A DNA stretch of 64,000 nt from Rosistilla oblonga (GCF_007751715.1 NZ_CP036292.1:62001-126000); one strand, 5' to 3'. Shown: positions 43,801 through 52,360, numbered from the stretch's first letter. Translations and numbers: made by a program. The notes: generated from the sequence alone by a model not told the origin.

Positions 43801-46143
43801 CGGCACCCAACGCCGCGCCAATTCGCCGGTCAATTTGTCCCCCGCGGAGGCAACGATCTTCAAATTCGGAAGCTGATCGCTGTGCAGCATCGACAGCAGG
43901 GCAGGGGGAAACTTTGCCACGGTGACCTGTTCGTCTTGCAGCATCGCGGTCAACAGACGCGGATCGCGAATCGTATCGGCGTCGGCGATCACCAACGTCG
44001 CGCCGCTGATCAGCGTTAGCAGGATCTCCGAAATCGCACCGTCGAAGCTTGGCGAAAAGCCATGCATCACGCGATCGCTGTCGGTCACTCCCATCCGCTC
44101 GATCTGAGCGAGGATGAAGTTGACGATCGTGCGATGTTCGATCTGCACCCCTTTGGAAACGCCCGTCGATCCGGAGGTGAAGATGATGTAGGCGCGGCTG
44201 GTCGCGGTGGCGCGTCCGGCCAGGTTCGCTTCTGTAGCGGCGGAGGCTGCGGATTCCAGCAGGCCAGCCGGCGTGGAGCATCGGATCCCGGCAAACGTTA
44301 GCTCCGAACAGAGGTCTTCGTCGGCAATCGTCAGCGTCGCCGCGACGTCGCCAACGACCGACGCGACCCGCGCGAAGGGGACTGCGGGATCGATCGGAAC
44401 GTAGGTCCCACCGGCTTTGAAAATGGCAAACATCGATGCGACCGCGTCGATCGATCGGGGCAACGCCACGACAACGGGCGCTTCGTCGCCGACGCCTCGG
44501 GCGACCAATGTCGACGCCAACGCGTTGGCTCGCTGGTTCAATTCGCCAAACGTGATCGAATCTCCCTGGGCCCGAATCGCAACCGCGTCGGGATCGGTCG
44601 CCGCGCGGAGATCGAAGTGTTTGTGCACCGTATGCGGCGGAGCGAACTCCACGACGGGAGGATTAAAATCATCGATCACGCACCGCCGCTGCTGGGGCGA
44701 GACCGCCGGCAACAGATCGATGCCACAATCGGGATCGGCGACCGCAGCGGTCAACAGGACGGTAAAGCTGTCGATCAGTCGAGCGATCGTCTCGGGGCGG
44801 AACAACCGCGTGCGGTATTCGACGTGACCGATCAACCGCTGCGTCTCCTCCCACAGAAAGAAGGTCAGGTCGTATTTGGCCGTTCCGTTGTCGATCGGGA
44901 TCGGCTGGATCGTCGTCTGGCCGTGGTTGAAGTCGCGGGGCAGATTCTGCATCACCAAAGCGGATTGGAAGATCGGCGAATAGCTGCGATCGCGTCGCGG
45001 AGCAAATTCTTCGACCATCCGCTCGAACGGCAGATCGGCGTGATCGTAGCCGCCCAAGGTGACCTGCCGGACATGATCCAGCAGCTCCCGGAACGTCGGG
45101 TTGCCAGCGGTCTTTATCCGCAGCGGCAGCGTGCCGACGAAGAACCCGATCAACGCTTCGAGCTCCGGTTCGGTGCGGTTGGCCACCGCGGTTCCCAGCA
45201 CGACGTCGCTCTGCCGCGCGAACCGCGACAGCAGTGTTGCTTGAGCTGCTAACAAAACCATGTACGGGGTGCACTGCATCGACTGGGCCAACGCGTTGAT
45301 CTGCAGCGTCAACGCCTGCGGCAGTTCCAACGGCAGCGTGGCCCCATCAAAATCTTGCGTCGCCGGCCGCGGAAAATCGGTCGGGAAGTCGAGGGCCATC
45401 GGAGCGCCGGCCAGCTGAGTTCGCCAGTATTCCAACTGTTGCTCCATCCGCGATTCCGACATCGCCGATTGCTGCCAATAGGCAAAGTCGGAGTACTGGA
45501 TCGGCAGCGGTGGCAGGATCGATGCGTCGTCGATCGGCCGCGAGGGATCGGATTGGAAGGCGGCGTAGAAGGCCGCGATCTCCTTCAACATCACGATCAT
45601 CGACCAGCCGTCGGAGACGATGTGATGCATCACCAACAGCACGACATGTTCTTCCTCAGCGATCCGGTAGACGATCGCGCGGAACAGCGGCCCGGTCTCG
45701 ATATCGAACGACTCTCGGCTCTCCAGCGTCAGTTGCCGCGGAAGGTCTTCGAAATCGTCGACGAACCGCGGCGCGATTGCTAGCGTTTCGGCGACCCGCC
45801 GCTCCGGCTGGCCATCGACCAAGTGGTAGGTCGACCGTAGCGTTTCGTGGCGATCGACAATCGCCTGGATCGAACGCGTGAAGGCCTGCCGATCCAGCGG
45901 TCCCGTGATCCGCGCGGCCAGCGGCATGTTGTAAAACGGATCGTCCGGCTCCAGTCGATCGACGAACCACAACCGCTGTTCGGCTTGAGAGAGCAGCTGC
46001 GGCGCATCGGCGGGGCGCCGCGGGATCTTGGTCGTCGGAGCAGTTTGCGCCGGGCGACGCCGCGATTTTTCGAGCAGCATCTGTTCCAGGAGCGCACGTT
46101 TCTCGGGGCTCAGCTGCCGCAAGCGGTCTTGAAAATCGGGCAT
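40828..46143 (-). CDS. Monomodular NRPS C-A-MT-PCP-TE
   Basis: A 1771-residue NRPS. A start helix region leads to C (about 45-470, MHHIVSDGWS with His173-174, Asp178), then A (about 495-975; AYIIFTSGSTG about 650, GYGPTEATV about 785, YRTGDLGRW). A methyltransferase is inserted between A8 and A10 (about 1000-1210; VLEIGCGTGLILLRIAG, FDLIVLNSVVQYF, LAPGGRMFLGDL), and A10 NGKLDK follows at about 1398. PCP carries LGGHSML (Ser about 1454) and the TE GWSLGGN (about 1586) with LIDSG and DHAHML. The specificity residues read D G S K A A G V G K, which I cannot assign, though Asp235 implies an alpha-amino acid. A C domain at the front means it accepts an acyl or peptidyl donor from another protein or a free carrier. 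No MbtH gene or partner module adjoins it. Confidence 0.94.
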   Translation of the reverse strand: MPDFQDRLRQLSPEKRALLEQMLLEKSRRRPAQTAPTTKIPRRPADAPQLLSQAEQRLWFVDRLEPDDPFYNMPLAARITGPLDRQAFTRSIQAIVDRHETLRSTYHLVDGQPERRVAETLAIAPRFVDDFEDLPRQLTLESRESFDIETGPLFRAIVYRIAEEEHVVLLVMHHIVSDGWSMIVMLKEIAAFYAAFQSDPSRPIDDASILPPLPIQYSDFAYWQQSAMSESRMEQQLEYWRTQLAGAPMALDFPTDFPRPATQDFDGATLPLELPQALTLQINALAQSMQCTPYMVLLAAQATLLSRFARQSDVVLGTAVANRTEPELEALIGFFVGTLPLRIKTAGNPTFRELLDHVRQVTLGGYDHADLPFERMVEEFAPRRDRSYSPIFQSALVMQNLPRDFNHGQTTIQPIPIDNGTAKYDLTFFLWEETQRLIGHVEYRTRLFRPETIARLIDSFTVLLTAAVADPDCGIDLLPAVSPQQRRCVIDDFNPPVVEFAPPHTVHKHFDLRAATDPDAVAIRAQGDSITFGELNQRANALASTLVARGVGDEAPVVVALPRSIDAVASMFAIFKAGGTYVPIDPAVPFARVASVVGDVAATLTIADEDLCSELTFAGIRCSTPAGLLESAASAATEANLAGRATATSRAYIIFTSGSTGVSKGVQIEHRTIVNFILAQIERMGVTDSDRVMHGFSPSFDGAISEILLTLISGATLVIADADTIRDPRLLTAMLQDEQVTVAKFPPALLSMLHSDQLPNLKIVASAGDKLTGELARRWVPGRWMFNGYGPTEATVGVSMMLIPDPCSDDRPPIGGPMRNMRMYVLDPQAQPVPIGMPGEIYIGGRGVGRGYLNQPELTAKVYVPDPFVDDPTARMYRTGDLGRWLPDGVVQFLGRVDDQISLRGFRIEPGEIAAALERLPQVRQAAVVLRGEADSGQLVAYVVPESAARQDSAAQSLEHAHVDSWSDLFTNAHRVAPPVLNPEFNITGWISTFTGQPIPGDEMVEWADAAARRIEDLHPQNVLEIGCGTGLILLRIAGQCDSYVGTDLLAPSLENVRQALKNRPELAGKVELFHQPADDLENLADRRFDLIVLNSVVQYFPSVDYLARVIQQASRLLAPGGRMFLGDLRNYRLQSTMATAIELQQAPDALSIKSLRDRVAARIQHEEELLVDPRLFAALKSRIENLTGVTVQLKDATAENELSWFRYDVVLEFDRPTPAEDRQRIEFTDDFDFESFAQQLAQSPDQAFVLQGVPNSRVARDVAIQNKLARFVEDRSVGELKQSVGEIPTQHPQTFWKLATDLDRSVNLSWNVDDPAAFDVTIDAVVDVAESVTAVAPVMPGTLVGLEGLGQFASNPLASRTQQQFAKQVRDALKDRLPQYMIPSSVVTLNEIPRTINGKLDKDRLPAPAGRPEGAAGFEPPATDEERLIAGIWEDLLDVRPIGRVDNFFELGGHSMLAVRMMSEIERLAGHAIPLAALFQDPTVAHLASILGRPESAMTASSLVPLRTSDSGVPLFCIHPAGGTVFCYLELARSLSQDRPVYGLQAVGVDGSHPPQETVEEMAAHYAKAIQQQCPEGMLHVTGWSLGGNIAYEVACQLKAMGREVGMLGLIDSGLMDDNSTLSEEDFLPLIMALFPGAEAHFSLEELRKKSPAEQLAYFTSQAAQAGIVPDEASDYGQNVYQVFQANVKAVHTYRAPKFDGPLTLIRPAEQARTGNLFDDTALGWQSHVTEVRNVQVPGDHAHMLQPPAVEVLAKSLETIMQQTEQALVS

Positions 46144-46440
46144 GACTAATTCAGGTCCGCGATGAAAATGTGAGTTCTGGTCGGTATTGCTAGCACGCTA
46201 CTGGTCGACGTTCAGCCGCTCGGACGCGGCCGCCCGCATCCCGAACCGGCCGGCAATTGCAAGCATTGTCCAGGAAACCGCCCGGGCCGCCATCCCGGGC
46301 GAAGCGGCGGCGATCGACGCATCGGCTTCCAAAATAATCGGCACATCGCCGCTGAAGATCCGGTCCAATGTGGCGGCGGCTGACATGAGATCTGCCGCGA
46401 ATCGCCCGGTCGCAGCGGCTGGTTGAAGTGCTTTCCCTGC
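46144..46440. other. Intergenic region, possible short frame
   Basis: These 297 bases lie upstream of the second NRPS and must hold its promoter, but I cannot pick convincing -35/-10 boxes. A 62-codon minus-strand frame (46198-46386, starting MSAAATLDRIFSGDVP) has a protein-like composition with a hydrophobic centre (VSWTMLAIAGRFGM), but it lacks a ribosome-binding site and any family signature, so I do not call it a gene. Confidence 0.4.
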
Positions 46441-47163
46441 TCATTGGGGCCGATCGTTCCCTGCCCGGCGTTTGGAGATCAATTGGTTGGCGTAGGCCAA
46501 TACGTCGACGGCGATGTCGGCGATGATCGTTCGTCCTTTGGCGAGCCAGGCGGCGGCAAACGCCCAGATCGCGATCCACTCCATCCAGAACAGGAAGTTG
46601 TAATCGTTGAGCGTTTGTTTCCATTGGCTATTCAAAATGAACAGGAATCCTCCCATCGTGACCAAGCTGATCAGGATCACGATCCCGCTGGCCCGGTAGA
46701 TCCATCGGCGTTCCTGCAGGTGCGGTTCGGCTTCCCGCTGCGAATCGCGGGGAAAGTGGTACAGCGAATAGAAGGCGAGCGTCAGGAAGAAGACGCCGCC
46801 GCTGAACGTATGCAGGTACCCGGTCAGCGATTTCTGCACCAGCGGGTCGCTGTTGAAGTCCAGCGGAAAAAGAGCCACGCCGAGGGCCGAAGCACAGCCG
46901 AGGTTGGCGGTCCAGTTTTCGATCCAGTCGTAACCGCGGTAGCAGTACAAAAAAATACCGATCGCGCACAGCGTGCCGACGAAGATGTCACGCATCCCGG
47001 TGTGATAGTAGCTGCTGATGTTGTGCTGAAACGGAATTCCAAACAGCCAGCCTCCGGGGCCCAGGACAAGCGGCAGCAGCAGCCCGCTGACACCGATCGC
47101 GCGGCGGATCGTTAGATAGGAGACGACCAGGACGTTGGTCTGGTCGGGATAATCGGGGATCAC
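46441..47163 (-). CDS. Six-TM membrane protein of unknown function (DUF998-like in style)
   Basis: A 240-residue integral membrane protein. I see six hydrophobic segments: about 22-42 (IGVSGLLLPLVLGPGGWLFG), 58-76 (MRDIFVGTLCAIGIFLYCY), 88-103, 117-140 (LHTFSGGVFFLTLAFYSLY), 155-176 and 188-206. Conserved-looking polar residues include ISSYYHTGMRDIF between TM1 and TM2 and the His in YLHTFSGG, reminiscent of DUF998/ceramidase-like proteins, but I cannot assign it firmly. It starts at GTG 47163, overlapping the EcsC stop (GTGA), so the two are translationally coupled. It is probably a membrane partner of the EcsC protein. Confidence 0.85.
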   Translation of the reverse strand: MIPDYPDQTNVLVVSYLTIRRAIGVSGLLLPLVLGPGGWLFGIPFQHNISSYYHTGMRDIFVGTLCAIGIFLYCYRGYDWIENWTANLGCASALGVALFPLDFNSDPLVQKSLTGYLHTFSGGVFFLTLAFYSLYHFPRDSQREAEPHLQERRWIYRASGIVILISLVTMGGFLFILNSQWKQTLNDYNFLFWMEWIAIWAFAAAWLAKGRTIIADIAVDVLAYANQLISKRRAGNDRPQ

Positions 47164-48014
47164 GTCAACGTACCGTAAGCCTCGCGGACGACCGCTTGGC
47201 CGTAAGCGCGTTCCAAGCGGCGAATCGTGAAGTGGGCGCGGGCCAGGTCTTGGTAGTGGTCGATGAAGTAGCTGTTGATCAATGCGCCGCCAACCGCTCC
47301 GATCACGGGGATCGCTTGAGCTGCGATCTTTTCGCTGACGACAACGCCAAACCGCTTGCCGATCTGAGCCACTAGTTTGACCAACGGTGGGGCCGCGGAA
47401 TCGGCGAAGCCGTTCTTCAGCACGTACTGCGAAGCGTCGCGAATCTGTTTCGCCATCGCCGCGCGGACTGCGAAGTATCCGATCTCGGTATCGTCATCGA
47501 CCTCCGACTTCGCTCCCGGATCCAGCGCGAAGACTTGCAGACAGGCCAGGCGGGATTCGACGCTCGACAAATCCTCTCCTTCGCTGCGAGCGATGTCGGC
47601 GACGCTGCGGAGGATCAACACCGTCGAGACGGGCAATTCGGCGGCGACCGTCGCGCCACCCATCGCGCCACCGGCGGCTCCGGAGAGTCCGGCCAACAGT
47701 TTGTGCGTCAACAAGCGAGGTTTGCCCGTCTTGCCCGCGTCGTCACCGAGCGTGCGGAGAGCGACATCCAACGCGACGTTTAACGATTTGTCGATCGCAG
47801 CGTAGACAGCGTTTTCGGCGACGTCGGGCAACAGCCTCAGCGAAGCGGTGATCGGAGCTCCGATCATCTCGGTCAAACGGTCTGCGATCCCGTGGTGCTC
47901 CAGAATCCGCTTGGCTTCGCGGAGCTCGTCAGCTGCCGAATCGGGCAACCGGTTGTCGATTAGTTCATTTGTCATCGGAATCGCTTTCGATCCTAAGGCT
48001 ACTGTTTTATTCAT
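47160..48014 (-). CDS. EcsC family protein
   Basis: A 284-residue protein with the EcsC fold: hydrophobic Gly/Ala-rich helices (LAGLSGAAGGAMGGATVAAELPVSTVLILRS), the conserved DIARSEGEDLSSVESRLACLQVFAL, and a C-terminal IPVIGAVGGALINSYFIDHYQDLARAHFTIRRLE. EcsC proteins are poorly understood; the name comes from the B. subtilis ecsABC operon. The ATG at 48014 has GGTGA 8 bases upstream; a second ATG at 47975 is possible. It overlaps the downstream six-TM gene by 4 bases, and the GlsB-like gene lies 37 bases upstream, so the three form a likely operon. A membrane-associated stress role is inferred. Confidence 0.92.
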   Translation of the reverse strand: MNKTVALGSKAIPMTNELIDNRLPDSAADELREAKRILEHHGIADRLTEMIGAPITASLRLLPDVAENAVYAAIDKSLNVALDVALRTLGDDAGKTGKPRLLTHKLLAGLSGAAGGAMGGATVAAELPVSTVLILRSVADIARSEGEDLSSVESRLACLQVFALDPGAKSEVDDDTEIGYFAVRAAMAKQIRDASQYVLKNGFADSAAPPLVKLVAQIGKRFGVVVSEKIAAQAIPVIGAVGGALINSYFIDHYQDLARAHFTIRRLERAYGQAVVREAYGTLT

Positions 48015-48051
48015 TTGGTATTCACCGTTTATATCGGAAGTCGGCGGGGGC

Positions 48052-48306
48052 CTAATCGATGAACTTGCTGCGACGAACGGAAATCACCAGCAATAGGATC
48101 GCACCAACGATCGACCCGATCCAACCGCTCGATTGGACCGCGGAACCGCCCTGCAGCAAATACCCGATCGCTCCGCCAACAAACGATCCGGCAACGCCCA
48201 ACATGATCGTCTGCATGCAGCCCATCGCCTGCGTGTTGGGAACCAGCATGCGAGCGATCAAGCCAACCAGCAGGCCAAAGAATATCCAACCAATGATCGA
48301 GAACAT
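48052..48306 (-). CDS. GlsB/YeaQ/YmgE family stress-response membrane protein
   Basis: An 84-residue protein with three hydrophobic segments: IIGWIFFGLLVGLIARMLVP, the Gly-rich GCMQTIMLGVAGSFVGGAIGYLL, and GWIGSIVGAILLLVISV, followed by a short basic tail RRSKF. This is the 'transglycosylase-associated' or GlsB/YeaQ family: small inner-membrane proteins commonly induced by general, acid or envelope stress. It is first in a three-gene minus-strand run with EcsC and a six-TM protein. A GAAACTCTC stretch precedes the ATG; ribosome-binding site AGGAAACTC (minus) is 4-7 bases upstream. Confidence 0.95.
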   Translation of the reverse strand: MFSIIGWIFFGLLVGLIARMLVPNTQAMGCMQTIMLGVAGSFVGGAIGYLLQGGSAVQSSGWIGSIVGAILLLVISVRRSKFID

Positions 48307-48733
48307 GAGAGTTTCCTGTGAGTAAAGTTGTCGCCCTGTCGATCGTGGCGGTCGATCGAAGCTATTTACTCAGTGATGCAATTCTCGTGCCATGTTCCCT
48401 CGCCGCCGCAAAGTCGGGGCGATTCAGTTTTTCAAACTGAGGTATCAGCCGACGGCGCCCGGTTTCATTGCACAACGGGCGAAGGGGCAACGCCCCGGGG
48501 TAGGTGTGACAATCGACCGGGCCTACAGCCCAACCATGTCAATCATCGCCGCTAGAACCCAGGCCGATGGCCTGGGCTTTGCAAATGGTCGAGCCTGCGG
48601 CCCTGACTTGCATGAATGCGATGTGGAACGGTCTGCGACGAACGAAAGACTTCTCGCTGGCCTCGCAAGCGTTCGGTCGCGACCACTCACCATGACTTAC
48701 GTATAATTGCCCGGAGCACTATGCCTCCACTTT
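48307..48733. repeat. Intergenic palindromic element with four hairpins
   Basis: No gene in 427 bases. Four perfect stems follow each other: CAGTTT-ttc-AAACTG (48425-48439), GGGGC-aac-GCCCC (48484-48496), GGGC-ctaca-GCCC (48519-48531) and CCCAGGCC-gat-GGCCTGGG (48558-48576, followed by CTTT). The order and composition look like a composite interspersed repeat rather than a single terminator. The last two could act on plus- or minus-strand transcripts from neighbouring genes. Confidence 0.6.
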
Positions 48734-49837
48734 TTAGAAGCGATAGTTCGCGGCGACTGCGCCTCCGTCGGGCATCGAATCGTGGCATCCACGGAGGACG
48801 CTTCCGCCATGACGCAGCGTCTGGATAACAACCAGGTTCACCAGGTCGTCGACGGCTTCGCTCTCACTGACCATCACCGATTCGATGCGTCCGTGTTTGG
48901 CGGCGAACACGACTTCGGAAATGTCGCTCGATGCAAGCGATTGAGCGGCGGCGGTTCCAAAGCGTTCGGCAAAATTCGCCTGTTCCTGAGCTGACGGATC
49001 GGAGATCGCCTGGCCGACCTGTTCGTTCAACTTGTCGTCGCTCCACCTCGCCGGGCTGCCATCGACTTTGGCGTCGATCGTCAGATCGGTCGTGGCGGCG
49101 AAGTGCCCGCCGACTTCTTTAGTCGCAACGACGACCAGCGGTAGGTTGGAGTTGTAGACCGCGGAACTGACGAGGTCATCGACGCGCGTCAGATACTGCT
49201 GGCGATCGGCTTCGATTTTGTCTTCTCCCTCGCCGTGGCCGTGGAACATCGCCGTCGACGTGCCTGGCGTGTCGGCGACGCTGCGGTGGCTGGTGTTCTG
49301 CAGGTTCTCTTCGGGATCGCGAGGCAGCACCAAATCGTGAAACTTCGCCGGCAGCAAATCGGTTTCCACCAGCTCCATCGACTCGCCATCGCATCGGTAC
49401 AACTTCGCCTCATCCCAGGTGAGCGTCAGGGCAAAGCAGTGCCCATCGCGGCTGTGCTGCGGCGCCAGCGGGGACAAGAAAAACGAATCACCCACGCAGC
49501 TCCGTTCCTTCACGGAATGTGGCAATTGAAAAGCCCACAACTGGTCGGCGGTCAGATAGATCGCCAGCCCATCGGCCTGATGCTGCCAGAAGTCGGTCGT
49601 GGTTGATAATGACACAACGGGGTCGAGGATCGAACAGTCGTGGCCGGCCGATTTGAGTTGATCGGACGCTTGAGCGAGCAGATTTTTGAGCCGAATCGCA
49701 GCCTGTTGGACTTCGCGGCCGGTGCGGTGCGTCGGTAGCAGGATCGAAACGCAAGGGTCGGCGCAGACGTTCGCCAGTTCTTTCAGGTCGCTTGCTTTCA
49801 GGGTGCGAAGGGTCGTCGCTTGAGTCGTCGTCGACAT
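48734..49837 (-). CDS. baeRF3-type protein (bacterial archaeo-eukaryotic release-factor-like)
   Basis: 367 residues from ATG 49837, chosen because GAGGAT lies 5 bases upstream; an ATG at 49864 lacks this. The N-terminal part has the family start PCVSILLPTHRTGREVQQAAIRLKNLL, then YLTADQLWAFQLP, FALTLTWDEAKLYRCDG and a central VVVATKEVGGHFAA region. The C-terminal part has the eRF1-domain-2-like order ending VNLVVIQTLRHGGSVLRG. Family knowledge: baeRF proteins are predicted ribosome-associated factors used under stress or against translation inhibitors; none is well studied. No GGQ motif is visible. It stands alone, upstream of the stress cassette and divergent from the dehydrogenase run. Confidence 0.85.
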   Translation of the reverse strand: MSTTTQATTLRTLKASDLKELANVCADPCVSILLPTHRTGREVQQAAIRLKNLLAQASDQLKSAGHDCSILDPVVSLSTTTDFWQHQADGLAIYLTADQLWAFQLPHSVKERSCVGDSFFLSPLAPQHSRDGHCFALTLTWDEAKLYRCDGESMELVETDLLPAKFHDLVLPRDPEENLQNTSHRSVADTPGTSTAMFHGHGEGEDKIEADRQQYLTRVDDLVSSAVYNSNLPLVVVATKEVGGHFAATTDLTIDAKVDGSPARWSDDKLNEQVGQAISDPSAQEQANFAERFGTAAAQSLASSDISEVVFAAKHGRIESVMVSESEAVDDLVNLVVIQTLRHGGSVLRGCHDSMPDGGAVAANYRF

Positions 49838-50122
49838 GAGTATCCTCGGGGCTGTGGTTTGCAAATTGGAATCAACTGGACCTGGGTAGCTGCAAACCGA
49901 ATGCCGACCGACCGAACCGTCGCGATCCCAACGAATTCAATTACATGCAACGGCTTGTCGAAAGACTAGAAATCGATCGCTCGTCCGGGGATATTGAATA
50001 TTGGCACGGCAATCGCACGGGAGAGTCTTGCTAGCCGCTGCTGCCACGCGATTGAATTGCCTGTCTTTGACGGGCGTCGCTTTGCCGGAACGTCTTTCGA
50101 ACTCGAGTCGCTGGGAAAACAA

Positions 50123-50902
50123 ATGACCACATTGATTACTGGAGCCTCATCCGGCATCGGCTGGGAACTTGCCAAACAGTTTGCCGCCGGGGGAGACGAC
50201 GTCGTGCTGGTCGCTCGCAGCGAAGAGAAGCTGCAAAAGTTGGCGGTTGAGATTCGCGAGACGCATCGCGTTTCCGCGACCGTCATCCGCAGCGACTTCG
50301 CAGAAACCGATGGAGTCGATCGGCTGTGCGAGCGGCTGCGATCCGATGAGATTCAGATCGACACGCTCGTAAACAACGCTGGTTTTGGTGCGTTGGGGCG
50401 GTTTGCCGAACTGCCCGTCGACCGACAGACCGATATGTTGATGGTCAACGTCGTCGCGTTGACTCGTCTGACGCGGCTGTTGCTTCCCGCGATGTTGGCC
50501 ACCGGCAAGGGAGGCATCTTGAACGTCGGTTCGATCGCCGCGTATCAAGCCGGTCCGAACATGTCGGTCTATTACGCCAGCAAAGCGTATGTGCTGTCGT
50601 TCACCGAAGGGCTTCGCGAAGAGCTGGCTGGTACGGGGCTGCACGTCACGTGTCTCGAACCGGGGCCCACCGAGACCGGCTTCGGTGACGATTCCGGCAT
50701 GGGCAAGCTGGACATGTTTAGTTCGGCGGCGATGTCGGCCGAGGATGTTGCCGCGGCGGGCTATCGCGGCTATCGAAAGAACGACGACGTCGTGATCCCC
50801 GGTTGGAAGGATCGGCTGATGGTGACATCGGCTGGCTTTTTGCCTCGCATCGCGACACGCAAACTTGTAGCGAAGATGCAGAGCGTCTCTCACGCTTCTT
50901 AA
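50123..50902 (+). CDS. SDR-family oxidoreductase (short-chain dehydrogenase)
   Basis: A 259-residue classical SDR starting MTTLITGASSGIGWELAKQ (ATG 50123); the frame runs further up without family similarity. The glycine motif TGASSGIG, NNAGFGALG, the catalytic Ser in NVGSIAAYQAG, and YYASKAYV (Tyr and Lys of YxxxK) are all in place, followed by CLEPGPTETGF. The pattern is close to the YohF/DltE-like group of NADP-dependent dehydrogenases with unknown alcohol or carbonyl substrates. It leads a three-gene plus-strand run with an aldehyde dehydrogenase and an MDR reductase, hinting at detoxification of carbonyl compounds or catabolism of an alcohol. Confidence 0.93.
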   Translation: MTTLITGASSGIGWELAKQFAAGGDDVVLVARSEEKLQKLAVEIRETHRVSATVIRSDFAETDGVDRLCERLRSDEIQIDTLVNNAGFGALGRFAELPVDRQTDMLMVNVVALTRLTRLLLPAMLATGKGGILNVGSIAAYQAGPNMSVYYASKAYVLSFTEGLREELAGTGLHVTCLEPGPTETGFGDDSGMGKLDMFSSAAMSAEDVAAAGYRGYRKNDDVVIPGWKDRLMVTSAGFLPRIATRKLVAKMQSVSHAS

Positions 50903-50927
50903 TCCCAACAACCCCAAGGTGAATACC

Positions 50928-52298
50928 ATGTCGATCGCAAGTATCAATCCCGCGACGAACCAGACGATCCGCGAATTTGAACCGCTGAATAAAGATGCCG
51001 TGCTCGATGCGATCGAGGCTGCCGACAAGGCCTACCAATCGTGGCGAGAGACGACGTTTGCGGAGCGGCAGAGGTGTTTGCTGAAGTTCGCCGATCTGCT
51101 GCGAGCCGATGCCGACGAATATGCCCGGATGATCACCTTGGACATGGGGAAGCGGATCTCCGAGAGCCAGTACGAAATCGAATACTGTGCGAAGATCGCG
51201 GAGTTCTACGCTAACGGGGCCGAGCGATTTTTAGCCGACCAGCCGATGGAGGTCGCCGACGCGGATGCCTACATCCACTACGAACCGCTTGGCGTTTTGA
51301 TGGGCGTGATGCCGTGGAACTTCCCGTTCTACCAAGTCGTCCGTTTCGCCACGCCGAACATCATGGCGGGCAATACCGTGTTGGTGAAACACGCCAGCAA
51401 CGTGCCGCAGTGCGCCGCGGCGATCGAAGAACTCTACTCTCGCTGCGGATTGCCCGAGGGCGTCTACACGAATCTGTTTATCCCGTCGGAGTTTGTGGAG
51501 ATGATCGTCGCGGACCGGCGGGTCCAAGGCGTCTCGTTGACCGGCAGTGAACCGGCCGGCGCCGCGGTCGCCGCGCTGGCGGGAAAGAACCTGAAGCGGA
51601 GCGTCTTGGAACTCGGTGGCAATGATCCGTTCATCGTCTTGGAGGACGCCGACCTCGAGAAAACGGTCGAACTGGCCGTCAAAGGACGGATGGTTAACGC
51701 GGGGCAGTCGTGCGTCGCGTCGAAGCGATTTATCGTCGTCGAAGCGGTTGCCGAGCGATTCTTGGAGGGCTTCAAAAAACAGCTCTCCGCGCTGCAGATG
51801 GGCGATCCGATGGACGAACAGACGACGCTCTCGCCGCTGTCGACCGAATCGGCTGCGGTTCAGTTGCAACAACAGGTTCAATCGTCGATCGACGCCGGAG
51901 CGACGGTTGTGATCGGAGGCGATCGGCCGGACCGCGAAGGGGCCTACTTCAACCCCACGATCCTGACCGATGTCACGCCCGACATGCCAACTTTCGATCA
52001 GGAACTGTTTGGCCCAGTCGCGACGGTCTACGTCGTCAAAGACGAAGCGGAAGCGATCGAGCTGGCGAATCGTTCGTCGTACGGTCTCGGTGGCAGCGTC
52101 TTCACCGCCGACGTGCAACGCGGCCGACGCGTCGCCGAAAAGATCGAGACCGGGATGGTATTCATCAACCAACCGACCAAGTCGCAGGCGGAACTTCCCT
52201 TTGGCGGAATCAAGAACTCCGGCTACGGTCGCGAACTGTCACACTTGGGGATCCTCGAGTTTGTGAACAAAAAATTGATCCACCTGGGCAAAAAGTAA
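50928..52298 (+). CDS. NAD(P)-dependent aldehyde dehydrogenase, succinate-semialdehyde type
   Basis: A 456-residue ALDH. ATG 50928 has AAGGTGA 6 bases upstream; the GTG at 50919 is less likely. Key parts: WNFPFYQVVRFATPNIMAGN, the NAD-binding VSLTGSEPAGAAVAALAG, catalytic Glu in VLELGGNDPFIVL, the nucleophile in NAGQSCVASKRFI, and the C-terminal FGGIKNSGYGRELSHLGILEF. It most resembles the Sad/YneI succinate-semialdehyde dehydrogenases, but other small aldehydes are possible. It follows the SDR by 25 bases and precedes the MDR by 62 bases, consistent with one transcript. Confidence 0.93.
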   Translation: MSIASINPATNQTIREFEPLNKDAVLDAIEAADKAYQSWRETTFAERQRCLLKFADLLRADADEYARMITLDMGKRISESQYEIEYCAKIAEFYANGAERFLADQPMEVADADAYIHYEPLGVLMGVMPWNFPFYQVVRFATPNIMAGNTVLVKHASNVPQCAAAIEELYSRCGLPEGVYTNLFIPSEFVEMIVADRRVQGVSLTGSEPAGAAVAALAGKNLKRSVLELGGNDPFIVLEDADLEKTVELAVKGRMVNAGQSCVASKRFIVVEAVAERFLEGFKKQLSALQMGDPMDEQTTLSPLSTESAAVQLQQQVQSSIDAGATVVIGGDRPDREGAYFNPTILTDVTPDMPTFDQELFGPVATVYVVKDEAEAIELANRSSYGLGGSVFTADVQRGRRVAEKIETGMVFINQPTKSQAELPFGGIKNSGYGRELSHLGILEFVNKKLIHLGKK

Positions 52299-52360
52299 CC
52301 GCCTCGCCGACGTCTGCCAGTTCTACGCCTCTTCTAAACTTTTGCATTACGGATACCACG

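Noticed and set aside
42415-44019. 534-codon plus-strand open frame
   Set aside because: Antisense to the A and MT domains of the second NRPS; no family signature.
46198-46386. 62-codon minus-strand frame between the six-TM gene and the NRPS
   Set aside because: Protein-like composition but no ribosome-binding site or family match; kept only as a note in the intergenic entry.
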